Assembly (NCBI GenBank): GCA_002439165.1
Contig: DJTE01000002.1
Span: 1 to 64,000 of the forward strand
DNA length: 64,000 nucleotides
Origin: Chryseobacterium indologenes
GTDB lineage: Bacteria; Bacteroidota; Bacteroidia; Flavobacteriales; Weeksellaceae
Reading direction: 5' to 3'
The notes beneath the pieces are model-generated. The model searched no databases. It saw nothing but the letters and a program-made list of their open reading frames with translations, and had not been told where the DNA came from. A program made the translations under genes and the position numbers. This document shows positions 32,618 through 41,820 of the stretch, piece after piece (position 1 is the stretch's first letter; each line of letters opens with the position of its first letter).

Positions 32618-32896
32618 GTGAATGATGAATAGTCAATCCGCTGCGCTCGTGAATTGATGAGTACTATTATTCACTATTGACTTTGCAAAACGAAAAATTC
32701 ATTATTGACATTCACCGTACAACACATTTCTTACCTGTACCGGCCTAATCTTCAAAGCAATAATTATCAATCCTGTAGCAATACAGGATTTTCTTTTGAA
32801 TTAACAATAACAATATCGACAGAATTTAACTGACAATCAAAAATAATATCTAATAAATAATTATATTTGGAAAACGAAAATATCAATTATAAAAAA

Positions 32897-33709
32897 ATGA
32901 GAAGAAATCTTACTGTTTTATTTGCCTTATTATCCATCAGTTTTGCTTTTGGACAGGGAAAATACGGCAAATACCTGAACTCAAAAAAGCTTGCTTTGGC
33001 TTATAAAAGCGTAAAAGATTCTGATAAAGACGATTATTATCAGCAATTTTACTGGCTGGTAAAAGCAGAGCAGCTCAAAACGTATCCTCACCTGAAAGAC
33101 GTAAAGCCTGCTGTTTTATACGAGTTTGTGAAAAAAGTAAATCCTCAGAATCCTACAAAAAAACTGGATGACAGAGCAAAAGAGCTCAGAGCCACCGCTG
33201 AACTGTCTTTGAACCAATACTTCAAAAACAAGAACTTCACCAACAATTCCGTACTGATGTACAACCTTGAAACGTATGTAGATCCGTCTAAAGGACAGTA
33301 TTACACTAAAGTAGATCCTGAAAAGATCAAGGAACTGGTTCCTAAAGAACTTTTTGCCTTCAACTCCCTGAACAGAAATTTAGGTGAAGAAAAAACCTAT
33401 TATCTCTGGATCGATAAGAAGAAAGATGATTTCAATATCGTAGACATTATTCCGGATGAAAAGGAAGATAAAGCGTTCTACACCAGATTGAGACAGTACC
33501 TTCCAAGCTATAAGTTCTCTAAATATGTTCCTACGGTAAAAAAAGGAAACAAATCCGACAAAACGGATGTTGATTATTATTACATCATGCCTTTTGAACA
33601 GAACACTGATAATATTGAATACAAAACCAAAGATTTCAAAACTTACATCTTAAGCCAGTACAGAAAAGCCGGTGATGAATGGAAAGGAGTAGAAAAGCCA
33701 AGAAAATAA
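32897..33709 (+). CDS. Secreted hypothetical protein
   Basis: 270 residues from ATG 32897 with a signal peptide (MRRNLTVLFALLSISFAFGQ). The mature part is strongly basic (GKYGKYLNSKKLALAYKSVKDSDK, KKDDFNIVDIIPDEKEDKAF) and ends YKAGDEWKGVEKPRK-like. No domain recognised. The -7 box TATATTTG (32862-32869) overlaps a possible TTG start at 32867; the ATG at 32897 fits the signal peptide and is preferred. It is followed by a terminator. Confidence 0.6.
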   Translation: MRRNLTVLFALLSISFAFGQGKYGKYLNSKKLALAYKSVKDSDKDDYYQQFYWLVKAEQLKTYPHLKDVKPAVLYEFVKKVNPQNPTKKLDDRAKELRATAELSLNQYFKNKNFTNNSVLMYNLETYVDPSKGQYYTKVDPEKIKELVPKELFAFNSLNRNLGEEKTYYLWIDKKKDDFNIVDIIPDEKEDKAFYTRLRQYLPSYKFSKYVPTVKKGNKSDKTDVDYYYIMPFEQNTDNIEYKTKDFKTYILSQYRKAGDEWKGVEKPRK

Positions 33710-33712
33710 ATG

Positions 33713-33746
33713 AAAAAGTCCTGTGAAAATTCACGGGACTTTTTTA
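33713..33746 (+). terminator. Terminator after the secreted protein gene
   Basis: Stem AAAAAGTCC + GTGAA pairing with TTCAC + GGACTTTTT (33713-33745), followed by a T-run. A one-base bulge splits the stem. Confidence 0.85.
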
Positions 33747-33837
33747 ATTTTATAGGGAATTCTTTATCTAAAGATCAGATCACCTATATACAAAATAAAT
33801 AAGTCCGGACGTTTTTGAGCGTTCCGACCTGTACACC

Positions 33838-35241
33838 ATGACAGAATCAAGCCCGCAACAAACAGCTATAAAGAAAATCCTTCCACTGATCCTGGCCACT
33901 GCCATCTTCATGCAGATGCTGGATTCCACCATCCTGAATACCTCCTTACCTTCCATCGCCAAAGACCTCAACGAATCTCCGCTGAATATGCAGAACGCTA
34001 TCATCAGCTACGTTCTGACATTAGCGGTCTTTATGCCGGCCAGCGGATTTCTGGCAGACCGGTTCGGAACCAAAAAGATATTTATTTTTTCACTGGTCCT
34101 GTTCAGTCTCGGATCTTTATTCTGTTCACTTTCCCAAAACCTCACCCATCTGGTTATTTCCAGAGTTATTCAGGGGGTTGGCGGAAGTCTGATGACCCCG
34201 GTGGGTAAACTGGCACTAATCAAAACATTTGATAAAAATGAACTGCTTAAAGCGATGAACTTCGCTATTATTCCTGCACTGATCGGGCCTGTACTCGGGC
34301 CGTTGGTAGGAGGTTATATGGTAGATTACCTTTCGTGGCACTGGATCTTTCTGATCAATATTCCGATCGGAGTTTTAGGAATTATTTTAGGTTTAAAATT
34401 TATGCCTGACTATAAATCCGATGATGTGGATTTTGATCTTAAGGGCTTTTTAATTTTTGCAGCTGCCTCTCTCCTGCTCTCCATTTCTTTAGAACTTTTC
34501 GGGGATATGCAGAACATCAGTCCGGTACTTTTAGTTTTCATTCTCGGATTTTTATTTCTCTACTATTATTATAAACATGCTAAAAGAGAAGGAAATCCTA
34601 TTTTCCCTTTAAATTTATTTCAGGTAAGAACTTTCAGGGTAGGTATTGTAGGAAACCTGGCCACCCGTTTGGGGATCAGCTCTGTTCCACTGCTGCTGCC
34701 GCTTATGATTCAGATCGCCTACAAACAGTCGGCAGTCACTTCCGGATGGATTATTGCTCCTATGGCTTTAACGGCAATATTCGGTAAATCTTCCGTTATT
34801 AAAATCCTGGACCGCTACGGCTACCGCCAGACTTTAATGGTAAATACCTTTATCATCGGAACCCTGATCTGCCTTCTTGCCATTCCGGATATTCATACTT
34901 CGTTATATTGGTTTGTTCCGATTATTGCGGTATTGGGATTCTTCAACTCTATCCAGTTTACTTCCATGAATACCATTTCTATTGCAGATCTCAGGAATTT
35001 CCAGACCAGCAGCGGGAATTCACTCATTTCCGTCAATCAGCAGCTGGCTATCGGCTTCGGAATCGCATTCGGACTGATTGTTTTAAAACTTTTTGAAAAT
35101 TCAGATTTAATTAAAGGCGAAACACACAATGCTTTCCGGTATACTTTTCTTACCGTAGGCATATTGACTATCCTATCGGGATTCGTTTTCAGGAGACTGC
35201 ATATTTCGGATGGAAAAAATATGAAATCGAAAGAAGAGTAA
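33838..35241 (+). CDS. DHA2-family (EmrB/QacA-type) multidrug efflux transporter
   Basis: 467-residue major facilitator superfamily protein, with about fourteen hydrophobic segments that mark the DHA2 (14-TM) subfamily. Seen: motif A GFLADRFGTKKIF near 70-82 and the antiporter motif C GPVLGPLVGGYM near 147-158. Likely a proton-driven exporter of lipophilic compounds across the inner membrane. No EmrA membrane fusion partner or TolC homologue is adjacent, so it may act alone or as in Gram-positive QacA. Confidence 0.9.
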   Translation: MTESSPQQTAIKKILPLILATAIFMQMLDSTILNTSLPSIAKDLNESPLNMQNAIISYVLTLAVFMPASGFLADRFGTKKIFIFSLVLFSLGSLFCSLSQNLTHLVISRVIQGVGGSLMTPVGKLALIKTFDKNELLKAMNFAIIPALIGPVLGPLVGGYMVDYLSWHWIFLINIPIGVLGIILGLKFMPDYKSDDVDFDLKGFLIFAAASLLLSISLELFGDMQNISPVLLVFILGFLFLYYYYKHAKREGNPIFPLNLFQVRTFRVGIVGNLATRLGISSVPLLLPLMIQIAYKQSAVTSGWIIAPMALTAIFGKSSVIKILDRYGYRQTLMVNTFIIGTLICLLAIPDIHTSLYWFVPIIAVLGFFNSIQFTSMNTISIADLRNFQTSSGNSLISVNQQLAIGFGIAFGLIVLKLFENSDLIKGETHNAFRYTFLTVGILTILSGFVFRRLHISDGKNMKSKEE

Positions 35242-35517
35242 TAAACATATAGTTATCTCAACCCTGGATAAGAGTTTCTTTATTGATATAGAGCAGAAAG
35301 AGAGAAGTTATGAAAGCAGCATGATGATTTAAACCTTGCGTTGATCCAAAATAAACCTTACCGTTTACGGACAGCACTTTATTTTTATGAAATCATTTTT
35401 ATGAAATCCGGCAGCCACACATTTCTTTTCTGTTGATCTGTTTGCTTCGGAACTTATCACAGATCAATGCGCCAGGATTTTGTCTGTCGTATTTTTGTTA
35501 TATAAATCAACAATATT

Positions 35518-36393
35518 ATGACAACTAAACAGGTAGAAATCGTAGTATCTCCAAGACCTGCGCATTTTGTAGGCGACGGTTTTAGAGTTCATAATTTTAT
35601 TCCGGGTGCAGGCAGACTGGATATGAAAAGAATGGATCCTTTCATTATGCTGGATTACAATTCAAAGTTTCATTTTAACGGTTCTGAAAGACCAAGAGGA
35701 GTGGGTGTTCATCCGCACAGAGGCTTTGAAACGGTAACCATAGCGTATCAGGGAAAGGTAGAACATCATGACAGTGCCGGCGGCGGCGGAATTATCGGAG
35801 AAGGTGACGTGCAGTGGATGACCGCTGCGAAAGGGGTTCTGCATAAGGAATATCATGAAACGGAATGGTCTAAAAAAGGCGGTATCTTTCAGATGGTACA
35901 GCTTTGGGTAAACCTTCCTGCCAAAGATAAAATGAGTAATCCAAAATACCAGGCCATAGAAAATTCAGCAATGGAACGTGTAGATCTGGGCGGTAACGGA
36001 CTGGTAGAAATTATTGCGGGAAACTATAACGGGCATACCGGTCCTGCTGAAACTTTCACCCCGGTGAATATGATGAATGCCAAATTAAACGCAGGCGGAA
36101 AAGCGGAATTCAGTTTTCCGGCTCATTTTAATACAGCCGCACTGGTTATTGAAGGAAGCATTATCATAAACGGTGAGGAAAAAGTTGCTGCCGATCACTT
36201 TGCTTTATTTAAAAATGAAGGAGAAATCTTCACCATTGAAGCAAATGAAGACTCCGTTATTTTAATTATCAGCGGTGAACCGATCAATGAACCGATCTAT
36301 CCTCACGGACCTTTTGTGATGAATTCCAGAGAAGAGATCATGCAGGCTTTTGAAGACTTCAATACCGGAAAATTCGGTTATCTGGAAGATTAA
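35518..36393 (+). CDS. Pirin family bicupin protein
   Basis: 291 residues. The N-terminal cupin has the pirin signature VHPHRGFETVTIAYQGKVEHHD (metal ligands His56, His58 expected) and the second ligand pair in TAAKGVLHKEYHE (His, Glu). Some pirins show quercetin 2,3-dioxygenase activity or act as redox sensors of iron oxidation state; substrate here unknown. Promoter -7 TATTTTTG at 35490-35497. It is separated from the downstream redox operon by a strong palindrome at 36502-36534. Confidence 0.93.
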   Translation: MTTKQVEIVVSPRPAHFVGDGFRVHNFIPGAGRLDMKRMDPFIMLDYNSKFHFNGSERPRGVGVHPHRGFETVTIAYQGKVEHHDSAGGGGIIGEGDVQWMTAAKGVLHKEYHETEWSKKGGIFQMVQLWVNLPAKDKMSNPKYQAIENSAMERVDLGGNGLVEIIAGNYNGHTGPAETFTPVNMMNAKLNAGGKAEFSFPAHFNTAALVIEGSIIINGEEKVAADHFALFKNEGEIFTIEANEDSVILIISGEPINEPIYPHGPFVMNSREEIMQAFEDFNTGKFGYLED

Positions 36394-36501
36394 CAGATTT
36401 AAATTTATCTTAATCTTTGATTATTCCTTTTTTATTAACTTTATATAATAAACTTGTTTAAACTTAACCAGATTTAATGTTTGGGTAAACATATCAATTG
36501 T

Positions 36502-36536
36502 AAACCTAACAGGTTTCAGAAACCTGTTAGGTTTAG
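36502..36536. terminator. Perfect 15-base palindromic hairpin after the pirin gene
   Basis: AAACCTAACAGGTTT (36502-36516) pairs with AAACCTGTTAGGTTT (36520-36534) with loop CAG. Short T-run on the plus side; a mirrored A-run on the minus side. It separates the first pirin from the redox operon. Confidence 0.75.
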
Positions 36537-36580
36537 TCTTCAGATACAAATTTTATATAACTCTATTTACTGTAAAAATT

Positions 36581-36892
36581 ATGAAACCAGAATTTGAAAA
36601 TATACCGCTTGTAAAAACTGACAAAAGATTTGAAATAGAAGTGAACGGACATTTTGCATTCATCGATTACCGTGAAATGGGCCACCAGATCGCATTGGTA
36701 CATACGGAAGCAGAGCCTGAACTTGCCGGAACCGGAGCCGCAGCAGCGGTTGTGGAGAAAACCCTGAACTATATTGAAGAACATGAAAAAAAGCTTCTTC
36801 CGTATTGTCCCTACGTTTTTGCCTATATTCAGAAACATCCTGAATGGAAACGCATTGTGGATGAAAAATTTCACGGATACGACAAGCTTTAG
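36581..36892 (+). CDS. COG2388 (YjdJ-like) GNAT family N-acetyltransferase
   Basis: 103-residue mini-GNAT of the YjdJ/NAT1 type. Seen: FIDYREMGHQIALVHTEAEPELAGTGAAAAVVEKTLNYIEEHEKKLLPYCPYVFAYIQKHPEW, i.e. the GTGxGxxxxx acetyl-CoA loop here reads AGTGAAAA, and the CPYVxxYxxxHPE C-terminal motif is intact. These small enzymes acetylate unknown amines. It begins a plus-strand operon running to 39884, and a second related protein ends it. Confidence 0.9.
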   Translation: MKPEFENIPLVKTDKRFEIEVNGHFAFIDYREMGHQIALVHTEAEPELAGTGAAAAVVEKTLNYIEEHEKKLLPYCPYVFAYIQKHPEWKRIVDEKFHGYDKL

Positions 36893-36941
36893 TCAGATTT
36901 AAACAAAGTATTCACCAACAACTAAAACATTTAACTTTATC

Positions 36942-37841
36942 ATGTCAAATATCGGACTTATCATAGAAGAAAAAGCTGCAGATATAGGAAATTTCCTGGT
37001 GGGAAGACTGCTTCCCTTCCGTGAAAAAAGAGCGGTAGGCCCTTTCGTTTTTATTGATCATATGGGACCTTCCGAACTGAAGGATTACCAGAATCTGGAT
37101 GTTCCGCCTCATCCTCATATCGGCTTATCTACTCTTACCTATCTGCTGGAGGGATCCATTTTCCACCGCGACAGCATCGGCAGCGCTGTTGAAATAAAAC
37201 CGGGTGCCGTTAACTGGATGACTGCCGGAAAAGGGGTTGTACATTCCGAAAGAACGCCTGAATATTTAAGACACAGCGATAAAAGACTCCACGGTTTCCA
37301 GATCTGGGTAGGTCTTCCTAAACATCTTGAGCAGACTGAGCCTACTTTCCATCATATTGAAGCGGATGAAATTCCTGTATGGGAAGAAGACGGAATCCAG
37401 TACAAACTGATTGCAGGTGAAGCTTTTGGAAGAAAATCCTCTGTTCCTGTTCACAGCAAATTATTTTTCATTGAGATCAAAACCAAAGAACCGAAGAAAA
37501 TAAGCATCGGTAAAGATCTTTACGGTGAAGCAGCCATGTATGTTCTGGACGGAACGGTCACCACTGACGGAAATTCTTACGGCTCCAAACAGCTGATGAT
37601 CGCCAAAGACACAAAGCTTTGTGAATTTGATATGAGCGAAAACGGAACAGTCTATCTTTTCGGAGGAGAGCCTTTTGATGAGGAACGTTTTATCTTCTGG
37701 AATTTTGTGAACTCTGACAAGGAAATGATTGATCAGGCGAAAGTGAACTGGAACGATCAGAATCACGATGCCTTTCCACTGGTTCCTGGAGATGAAGAAG
37801 AATATGTCCCGCTTCCCAAAGCTATTTTAAACAGAAAATAA
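36942..37841 (+). CDS. Second pirin family bicupin protein
   Basis: 299 residues, a different pirin branch from the one at 35518 (pairwise identity visibly low). Metal ligands: His-x-His in PPHPHIGLSTLTYLL, and His/Glu in GKGVVHSERTPE. Second cupin from about 170 to 290. Possibly a metal-dependent dioxygenase or redox sensor. Second gene of the redox operon (50 bases after the GNAT). Confidence 0.92.
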   Translation: MSNIGLIIEEKAADIGNFLVGRLLPFREKRAVGPFVFIDHMGPSELKDYQNLDVPPHPHIGLSTLTYLLEGSIFHRDSIGSAVEIKPGAVNWMTAGKGVVHSERTPEYLRHSDKRLHGFQIWVGLPKHLEQTEPTFHHIEADEIPVWEEDGIQYKLIAGEAFGRKSSVPVHSKLFFIEIKTKEPKKISIGKDLYGEAAMYVLDGTVTTDGNSYGSKQLMIAKDTKLCEFDMSENGTVYLFGGEPFDEERFIFWNFVNSDKEMIDQAKVNWNDQNHDAFPLVPGDEEEYVPLPKAILNRK

Positions 37842-37869
37842 ATTCAGTCCGGAACTGATTATAAAAACC

Positions 37870-38409
37870 ATGAAAATATTAGCATTTGCAGGAAGTACAT
37901 CTTCCACTTCCATCAACAGAGAACTGGTAAAATTTGTTCTGAAAGACTTTCAGGGTGAAGAGATCAATTTAATTGACCTCAACGATTTCAGCATGCCGGT
38001 TTTTTCCGTGGATCTTGAAAAGAAAGGATTCCCCGATGAAGCACACCGGTTTCTAAAGGTAATCGAAGACTGCGATGTGATCATCTGTTCACTTGCTGAA
38101 CACAACAGATCGTACAGTGCCGCTTTTAAAAATGTTTTCGACTGGGCTTCAAGGATCAATGTAAAGGTATTTCAGAACAAACCGATGCTTCTGATGAGCA
38201 CTTCTCCCGGAGGTTACGGCGGGGGAAACGTAATGAATACAGCCAGGACTTTCTTCCCCCAGTTCGGAGCAGATATTAAGGATACTTTCTCGCTTCCTAA
38301 ATTTTATGAAAATTTTGATCTGGAAAGCGGAGTGATCAATCCCGATATGCTTGCTGACCTGAAAATGAAAACAGAAAATTTTAAAAATCAGGTAAAGTCC
38401 GATGACTAA
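37870..38409 (+). CDS. NADPH-dependent FMN reductase-like flavoprotein
   Basis: 179 residues with a flavodoxin-like fold: MKILAFAGSTSSTSINRELV phosphate-binding loop at 5-15, AEHNRSYSAAFKNVFDW near 77, and STSPGGYGGGN near 113 for FMN. Such proteins reduce quinones, azo compounds or iron chelates with NAD(P)H. It lies 28 bases after the second pirin and overlaps the TMEM175 gene by eight bases, so the set is tightly co-expressed. Confidence 0.9.
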   Translation: MKILAFAGSTSSTSINRELVKFVLKDFQGEEINLIDLNDFSMPVFSVDLEKKGFPDEAHRFLKVIEDCDVIICSLAEHNRSYSAAFKNVFDWASRINVKVFQNKPMLLMSTSPGGYGGGNVMNTARTFFPQFGADIKDTFSLPKFYENFDLESGVINPDMLADLKMKTENFKNQVKSDD

Positions 38410-38980
38410 AGGGAGACTAGAGGCATTCAGCGATGGTGTTTTAGCCATCATTATTACCATAATGGTGCTTGAACTGAAAGTACCGGAAGGAAGCAGCTGG
38501 GCCAGTCTTAAGCCGATCATGCCCAGGTTTCTGGCTTACATCTTCAGTTTCATCTATGTAGGAATCTACTGGAATAATCATCATCACCTGTTTCAGGCAG
38601 TAAAAAAGGTAAACGGCAGTATTCTCTGGGCCAATTTACATTTATTGTTCTGGCTTTCCCTGATGCCTATTGCCACGGAATGGATAGGAACCACTCATTT
38701 TGCAAAAAACCCCGTCGCCACGTACGGTATCGGGCTTATTATGAGTGCCATTGCCTACACGATTCTGGAACATGTGATCATCCGGTGTGAAGGTGAAAAT
38801 TCCCAGCTGAAAGCGGCGATTCATTCTAAAATGAAAGAATATATATCCATCGTATTTTATATACTGGGAATCGCAGTTTCATTTTTTTATCCTTATATTG
38901 CCATAGGTTTTTATTATATCGTGGCTCTTATATGGCTGATTCCGGACCGAAGAATCGAAAAATCATTAAAAGAAAACTGA
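38402..38980 (+). CDS. TMEM175-like potassium channel protein
   Basis: 192 residues, six predicted membrane segments. The N-terminal FSDGVLAIIITIMVLELKVPE is the diagnostic TMEM175 sequence that forms the pore in the tetramer (bacterial proteins carry one six-helix repeat per chain). It probably conducts potassium through the inner membrane; in bacteria its biology is little known. Its placement in a redox operon is notable. Start overlaps the flavoprotein gene by eight bases. Confidence 0.9.
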   Translation: MTKGRLEAFSDGVLAIIITIMVLELKVPEGSSWASLKPIMPRFLAYIFSFIYVGIYWNNHHHLFQAVKKVNGSILWANLHLLFWLSLMPIATEWIGTTHFAKNPVATYGIGLIMSAIAYTILEHVIIRCEGENSQLKAAIHSKMKEYISIVFYILGIAVSFFYPYIAIGFYYIVALIWLIPDRRIEKSLKEN

Positions 38981-38981
38981 T

Positions 38982-39200
38982 ATGGAAACACACGAATATC
39001 CCAACGGCAGTATTACTGTCATCTGGCAGCCTCAGAAATGCATCCACTCGGCTGTCTGTGTAAAAACACTTCCAAAAGTCTATAATCCAAAGGACAGACC
39101 CTGGATAAAAGCGGAAAACGCGACTCCGGAAGAACTTAAAAATCAGATTGACCTGTGCCCTTCGGGAGCATTAAGTTATAAATTCAATACAAAAGAATAA
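38982..39200 (+). CDS. YjdI-type (4Fe-4S) mono-cluster protein
   Basis: 72 residues. Cys in PQKCIHSAVCVKTLP near 19 and 25, and IDLCPSGALSYKF near 58, the Fer4_19 pattern of one divergent iron-sulfur cluster. Works probably as a small redox shuttle. Stop codon overlaps the OsmC start by one base (TAATG). In Escherichia coli yjdI sits next to yjdJ; here OsmC lies between the equivalents. Confidence 0.9.
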   Translation: METHEYPNGSITVIWQPQKCIHSAVCVKTLPKVYNPKDRPWIKAENATPEELKNQIDLCPSGALSYKFNTKE

Positions 39201-39595
39201 TGGCGGTAACTGTAAAAGCAAGCTTAGGAAAAACCAAATATTATACTGAAGTAACAGCCGGTGAAAACCGGATCATTACTGATGAACCCATCGATAAAGG
39301 CGGACAGAACAAAGGCTTCAATCCTTTTGAAATCCTCGCTACTTCACTGGCAAGCTGTACGGCCGCCACTTTAAAAATGTATATTGACAGAAAGGAATGG
39401 GAAGTTGAGAACATCCATGTAGAGGTAGAACTTGAGAATTTTCCGCTCACCAAAAGGGCTGTTTTCAAAAGAGACATCAGCTTTGAGGGAAATCTGGATG
39501 ATGAGCAGATAAAAAGGCTTCATACCATCGCGGATGCCTGCCCTGTTCATAAAATATTAAACAATGATATAGAAATATTAACTAAATTCTCATAG
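39200..39595 (+). CDS. OsmC family peroxiredoxin-like protein
   Basis: 131 residues. The two conserved redox Cys lie in SLASCTAATLKMY near 52 and ADACPVHKILNN near 113, the OsmC/Ohr arrangement that reduces organic hydroperoxides by a Cys thiol. Start overlaps yjdI by one base and the next GNAT starts one base after its stop, so expression is coupled. Confidence 0.93.
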   Translation: MAVTVKASLGKTKYYTEVTAGENRIITDEPIDKGGQNKGFNPFEILATSLASCTAATLKMYIDRKEWEVENIHVEVELENFPLTKRAVFKRDISFEGNLDDEQIKRLHTIADACPVHKILNNDIEILTKFS

Positions 39596-39596
39596 T

Positions 39597-39884
39597 ATGA
39601 CCGAAGTAAAACAAAACAACGACGACAAACACGGAAGTTTTGAAGCTTTCATAGATGGAAGACGCGCAGGAATGATGACGTATACCTGGGCAGGAGAAGA
39701 AAGATTTATTATAGACCACACTGAAGTGGAGGAAGCCTACAACGGAAAAGGAGTAGGAAAAGAAATGCTTCTGGCCGCGGTAGATTTTGCCAGGAAGAAC
39801 GGGAAAAAGATTATTCCGCTCTGCCCTTTTGCAAAGGCAAGTTTTCAGAAGAGTGAAGAACTTCAGGATGTTTTAGTGAATTAA
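39597..39884 (+). CDS. COG2388 (YjdJ) GNAT family N-acetyltransferase
   Basis: 95 residues, related to the gene at 36581: RFIIDHTEVEEAYNGKGVGKEMLLAAVDFARKNGKKIIPLCPFAKASFQKSEELQDVL. GKGVGKEM is the acetyl-CoA loop and LCPFAKASFQKS is the conserved C-terminal motif. It ends the redox operon and is followed by a strong terminator. YjdI and YjdJ are also paired in enteric bacteria, which supports a shared function. Confidence 0.9.
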   Translation: MTEVKQNNDDKHGSFEAFIDGRRAGMMTYTWAGEERFIIDHTEVEEAYNGKGVGKEMLLAAVDFARKNGKKIIPLCPFAKASFQKSEELQDVLVN

Positions 39885-39909
39885 TTGAGATTTCCGATTT
39901 TATCATACT

Positions 39910-39942
39910 ACCTTCCGGATGTTGTTCCGGAAGGTTTTTATT
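39910..39942 (+). terminator. Terminator of the redox operon
   Basis: Perfect 10-base stem ACCTTCCGGA (39910-39919) with TCCGGAAGGT (39926-39935), loop TGTTGT, T-run follows. Confidence 0.92.
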
Positions 39943-40024
39943 TTTATACGATCGGATGATTTTTGAATCATGAAAGTTTCAGCAGAACAGAAAAAAACTA
40001 TATTTGCTAAAATTTAATTAAAGC

Positions 40025-41584
40025 ATGAATTCAGGAACGATCCTTTTGCTATTTGTTTTTATTTATTTCATCGGTCTTCTGGTGATTTCTTATTTTACCA
40101 GCCGGAACTCTGATAACCAGTCATTTTTTATCGGAAATAAAAAGAGTAAATGGTGGCTTGTGGCATTCGGGATGATTGGAACCAGTTTAAGCGGGGTGAC
40201 CTTTATTTCGGTTCCGGGAACCGTGGGCAAGATGACAGGTTCGGAATATATTTACGGCGGTTTTGAATATTATATGATGGTGATTGGGTTTTTCATCGGG
40301 TATTTTATTGTTGCAGCCATCTTGCTTCCCCTCTACTACAAGATGAATCTGACCTCCATTTATACTTATCTGGGAAAAAGATTCAATGTGGAAGCGCATA
40401 AAATCGGTTCGATATTTTTTATTATTTCCAGGGCTATCGGAGCCACTGCACGATTATACCTGGTGGTGAATGTTTTACAGATATTCCTGCTTGAAGGTCT
40501 GGGAGTTCCTTTCTGGGCAACGGCTCTGGTCCTTCTTCTGATGGTGCTTTTATATACTTTTGAAGGAGGTGTAAAAACCATTGTGATTACGGATACGTTA
40601 CAGACATCATTTATGATCATCAGCTTAATAGGCTGTATCGTTTATATCTTATCCAATCTGAATTTATCTTTTGGCGAGGCCTATACGATTCTGGAACAGA
40701 AGAATTATACGCATTTCGTAAATTCTGATCCCAACTCCAAAACGTTTTTCCTAAAAACCATTCTGGGCGGCATTTTTATTACCATTGCCATGACCGGACT
40801 GGATCAGGAAATGATGCAGAAGAATATTTCGGTAGACAATCTTAAGAATTCCAAAAAGAACATGCTGACGTTTGCAGGAACGCTTCTTTTTGTAAATCTC
40901 GCCTTTCTGTTCCTGGGAGGGCTGCTTTATCTTTTTGCTTTACAGAACGGTGCGGAATACGGACAGATCAACGGTGAAACCATTACCCATATTTTCGGAT
41001 TTAAAGATTCTGCGGGCAATATCAAAAATATGATGGGAGATGATCTTTTCCCGGCTTTATCACTTCAGGGATATTTCCCGATGGCCATTTCCATTATATT
41101 TATTATCGGGCTTATTTCTGCTTTATTTCCTTCAGCAGATGGAGCATTAACGGCGGTAACAAGTTCATATTGTGTTGATCTTCTTAACCTCAATGAGGAT
41201 AAAACCAAAACTGAAAAAGAGAAAAAACGTCTCCGTATGAAGGTACACCTTACATTTACCGTGGTATTCTTCATGCTGATCATGGTGTTCAAAGCTTTAA
41301 ATGACAAATCTATTGTTTATCTGATCATGGAAGTCGCGGGTTATACTTACGGACCGCTGTTGGGACTTTTTGCCTTCGGTATTTTCACCAAATTCCAGAT
41401 TTCGAGAAAATATTCAATTCTGACGGTAACGATTCTGGCTCCCATTCTCACTTATCTGATCAACTTAGCGGTTACCACTTATACGGATTACCGCATAGGG
41501 GTGGAACTGATTGTGCTTAACGGGCTTCTGACCTTCATCGGACTATGGCTGGTGAAAAACAAACAGTATTTAAAGGTTGTTTAA
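40025..41584 (+). CDS. Sodium:solute symporter (SSS family)
   Basis: 519 residues with about thirteen transmembrane segments. The SSS family pattern is visible: SWWLVAFGMIGTSLSGVTFISVPG near 42-60 with the Na-binding Gly/Ser region, GGVKTIVITDTLQTSFM near 183 and SADGALTAVTSS near 371. It imports a solute, probably a sugar, amino acid or pantothenate-like molecule, using the sodium gradient; substrate unknown. Own promoter (-7 TATATTTG at 39999-40006) and own terminator. Confidence 0.92.
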   Translation: MNSGTILLLFVFIYFIGLLVISYFTSRNSDNQSFFIGNKKSKWWLVAFGMIGTSLSGVTFISVPGTVGKMTGSEYIYGGFEYYMMVIGFFIGYFIVAAILLPLYYKMNLTSIYTYLGKRFNVEAHKIGSIFFIISRAIGATARLYLVVNVLQIFLLEGLGVPFWATALVLLLMVLLYTFEGGVKTIVITDTLQTSFMIISLIGCIVYILSNLNLSFGEAYTILEQKNYTHFVNSDPNSKTFFLKTILGGIFITIAMTGLDQEMMQKNISVDNLKNSKKNMLTFAGTLLFVNLAFLFLGGLLYLFALQNGAEYGQINGETITHIFGFKDSAGNIKNMMGDDLFPALSLQGYFPMAISIIFIIGLISALFPSADGALTAVTSSYCVDLLNLNEDKTKTEKEKKRLRMKVHLTFTVVFFMLIMVFKALNDKSIVYLIMEVAGYTYGPLLGLFAFGIFTKFQISRKYSILTVTILAPILTYLINLAVTTYTDYRIGVELIVLNGLLTFIGLWLVKNKQYLKVV

Positions 41585-41596
41585 TCTGAAAATATA

Positions 41597-41630
41597 AAAA
41601 AAGAGTAATAACAGTATTGCTCTTTTTTTA
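41597..41630 (+). terminator. Terminator of the symporter gene
   Basis: Stem AAAAAAGAGTAATA (41597-41610) with TATTGCTCTTTTTT (41615-41628), one G-U pair, loop ACAG, T-run. Confidence 0.88.
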
Positions 41631-41759
41631 TGCCTTTACTTTTATTTTCCTGCTATGATATATTTTTCTTATCAAACTAACAGAAGGGTCAGAAATACTT
41701 TGCATAGTCTGATATAATCAAACTGAAGACCGGATTTTTAGTTCCTCTGATTACAAATA

Positions 41760-41800
41760 AAAAAGCTGTTTTCACGGATTGGAAAACAGCTTTTTATAAG
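41760..41800. terminator. Terminator of the metalloprotease gene
   Basis: Perfect 14-base stem AAAAAGCTGTTTTC (41760-41773) with GAAAACAGCTTTTT (41782-41795). It lies just after the minus-strand protease gene with a U-run on both sides, so it can serve both directions. Confidence 0.88.
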
Positions 41801-41820
41801 GTTAATTTTTTAGAAACGGA

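Noticed and set aside
32618..32866. Short TTCACTATT words near 32630-32700 resembling those at 27150-27170
   Set aside because: The shared words are short and low complexity, so a third repeat family is not supported by this window alone.
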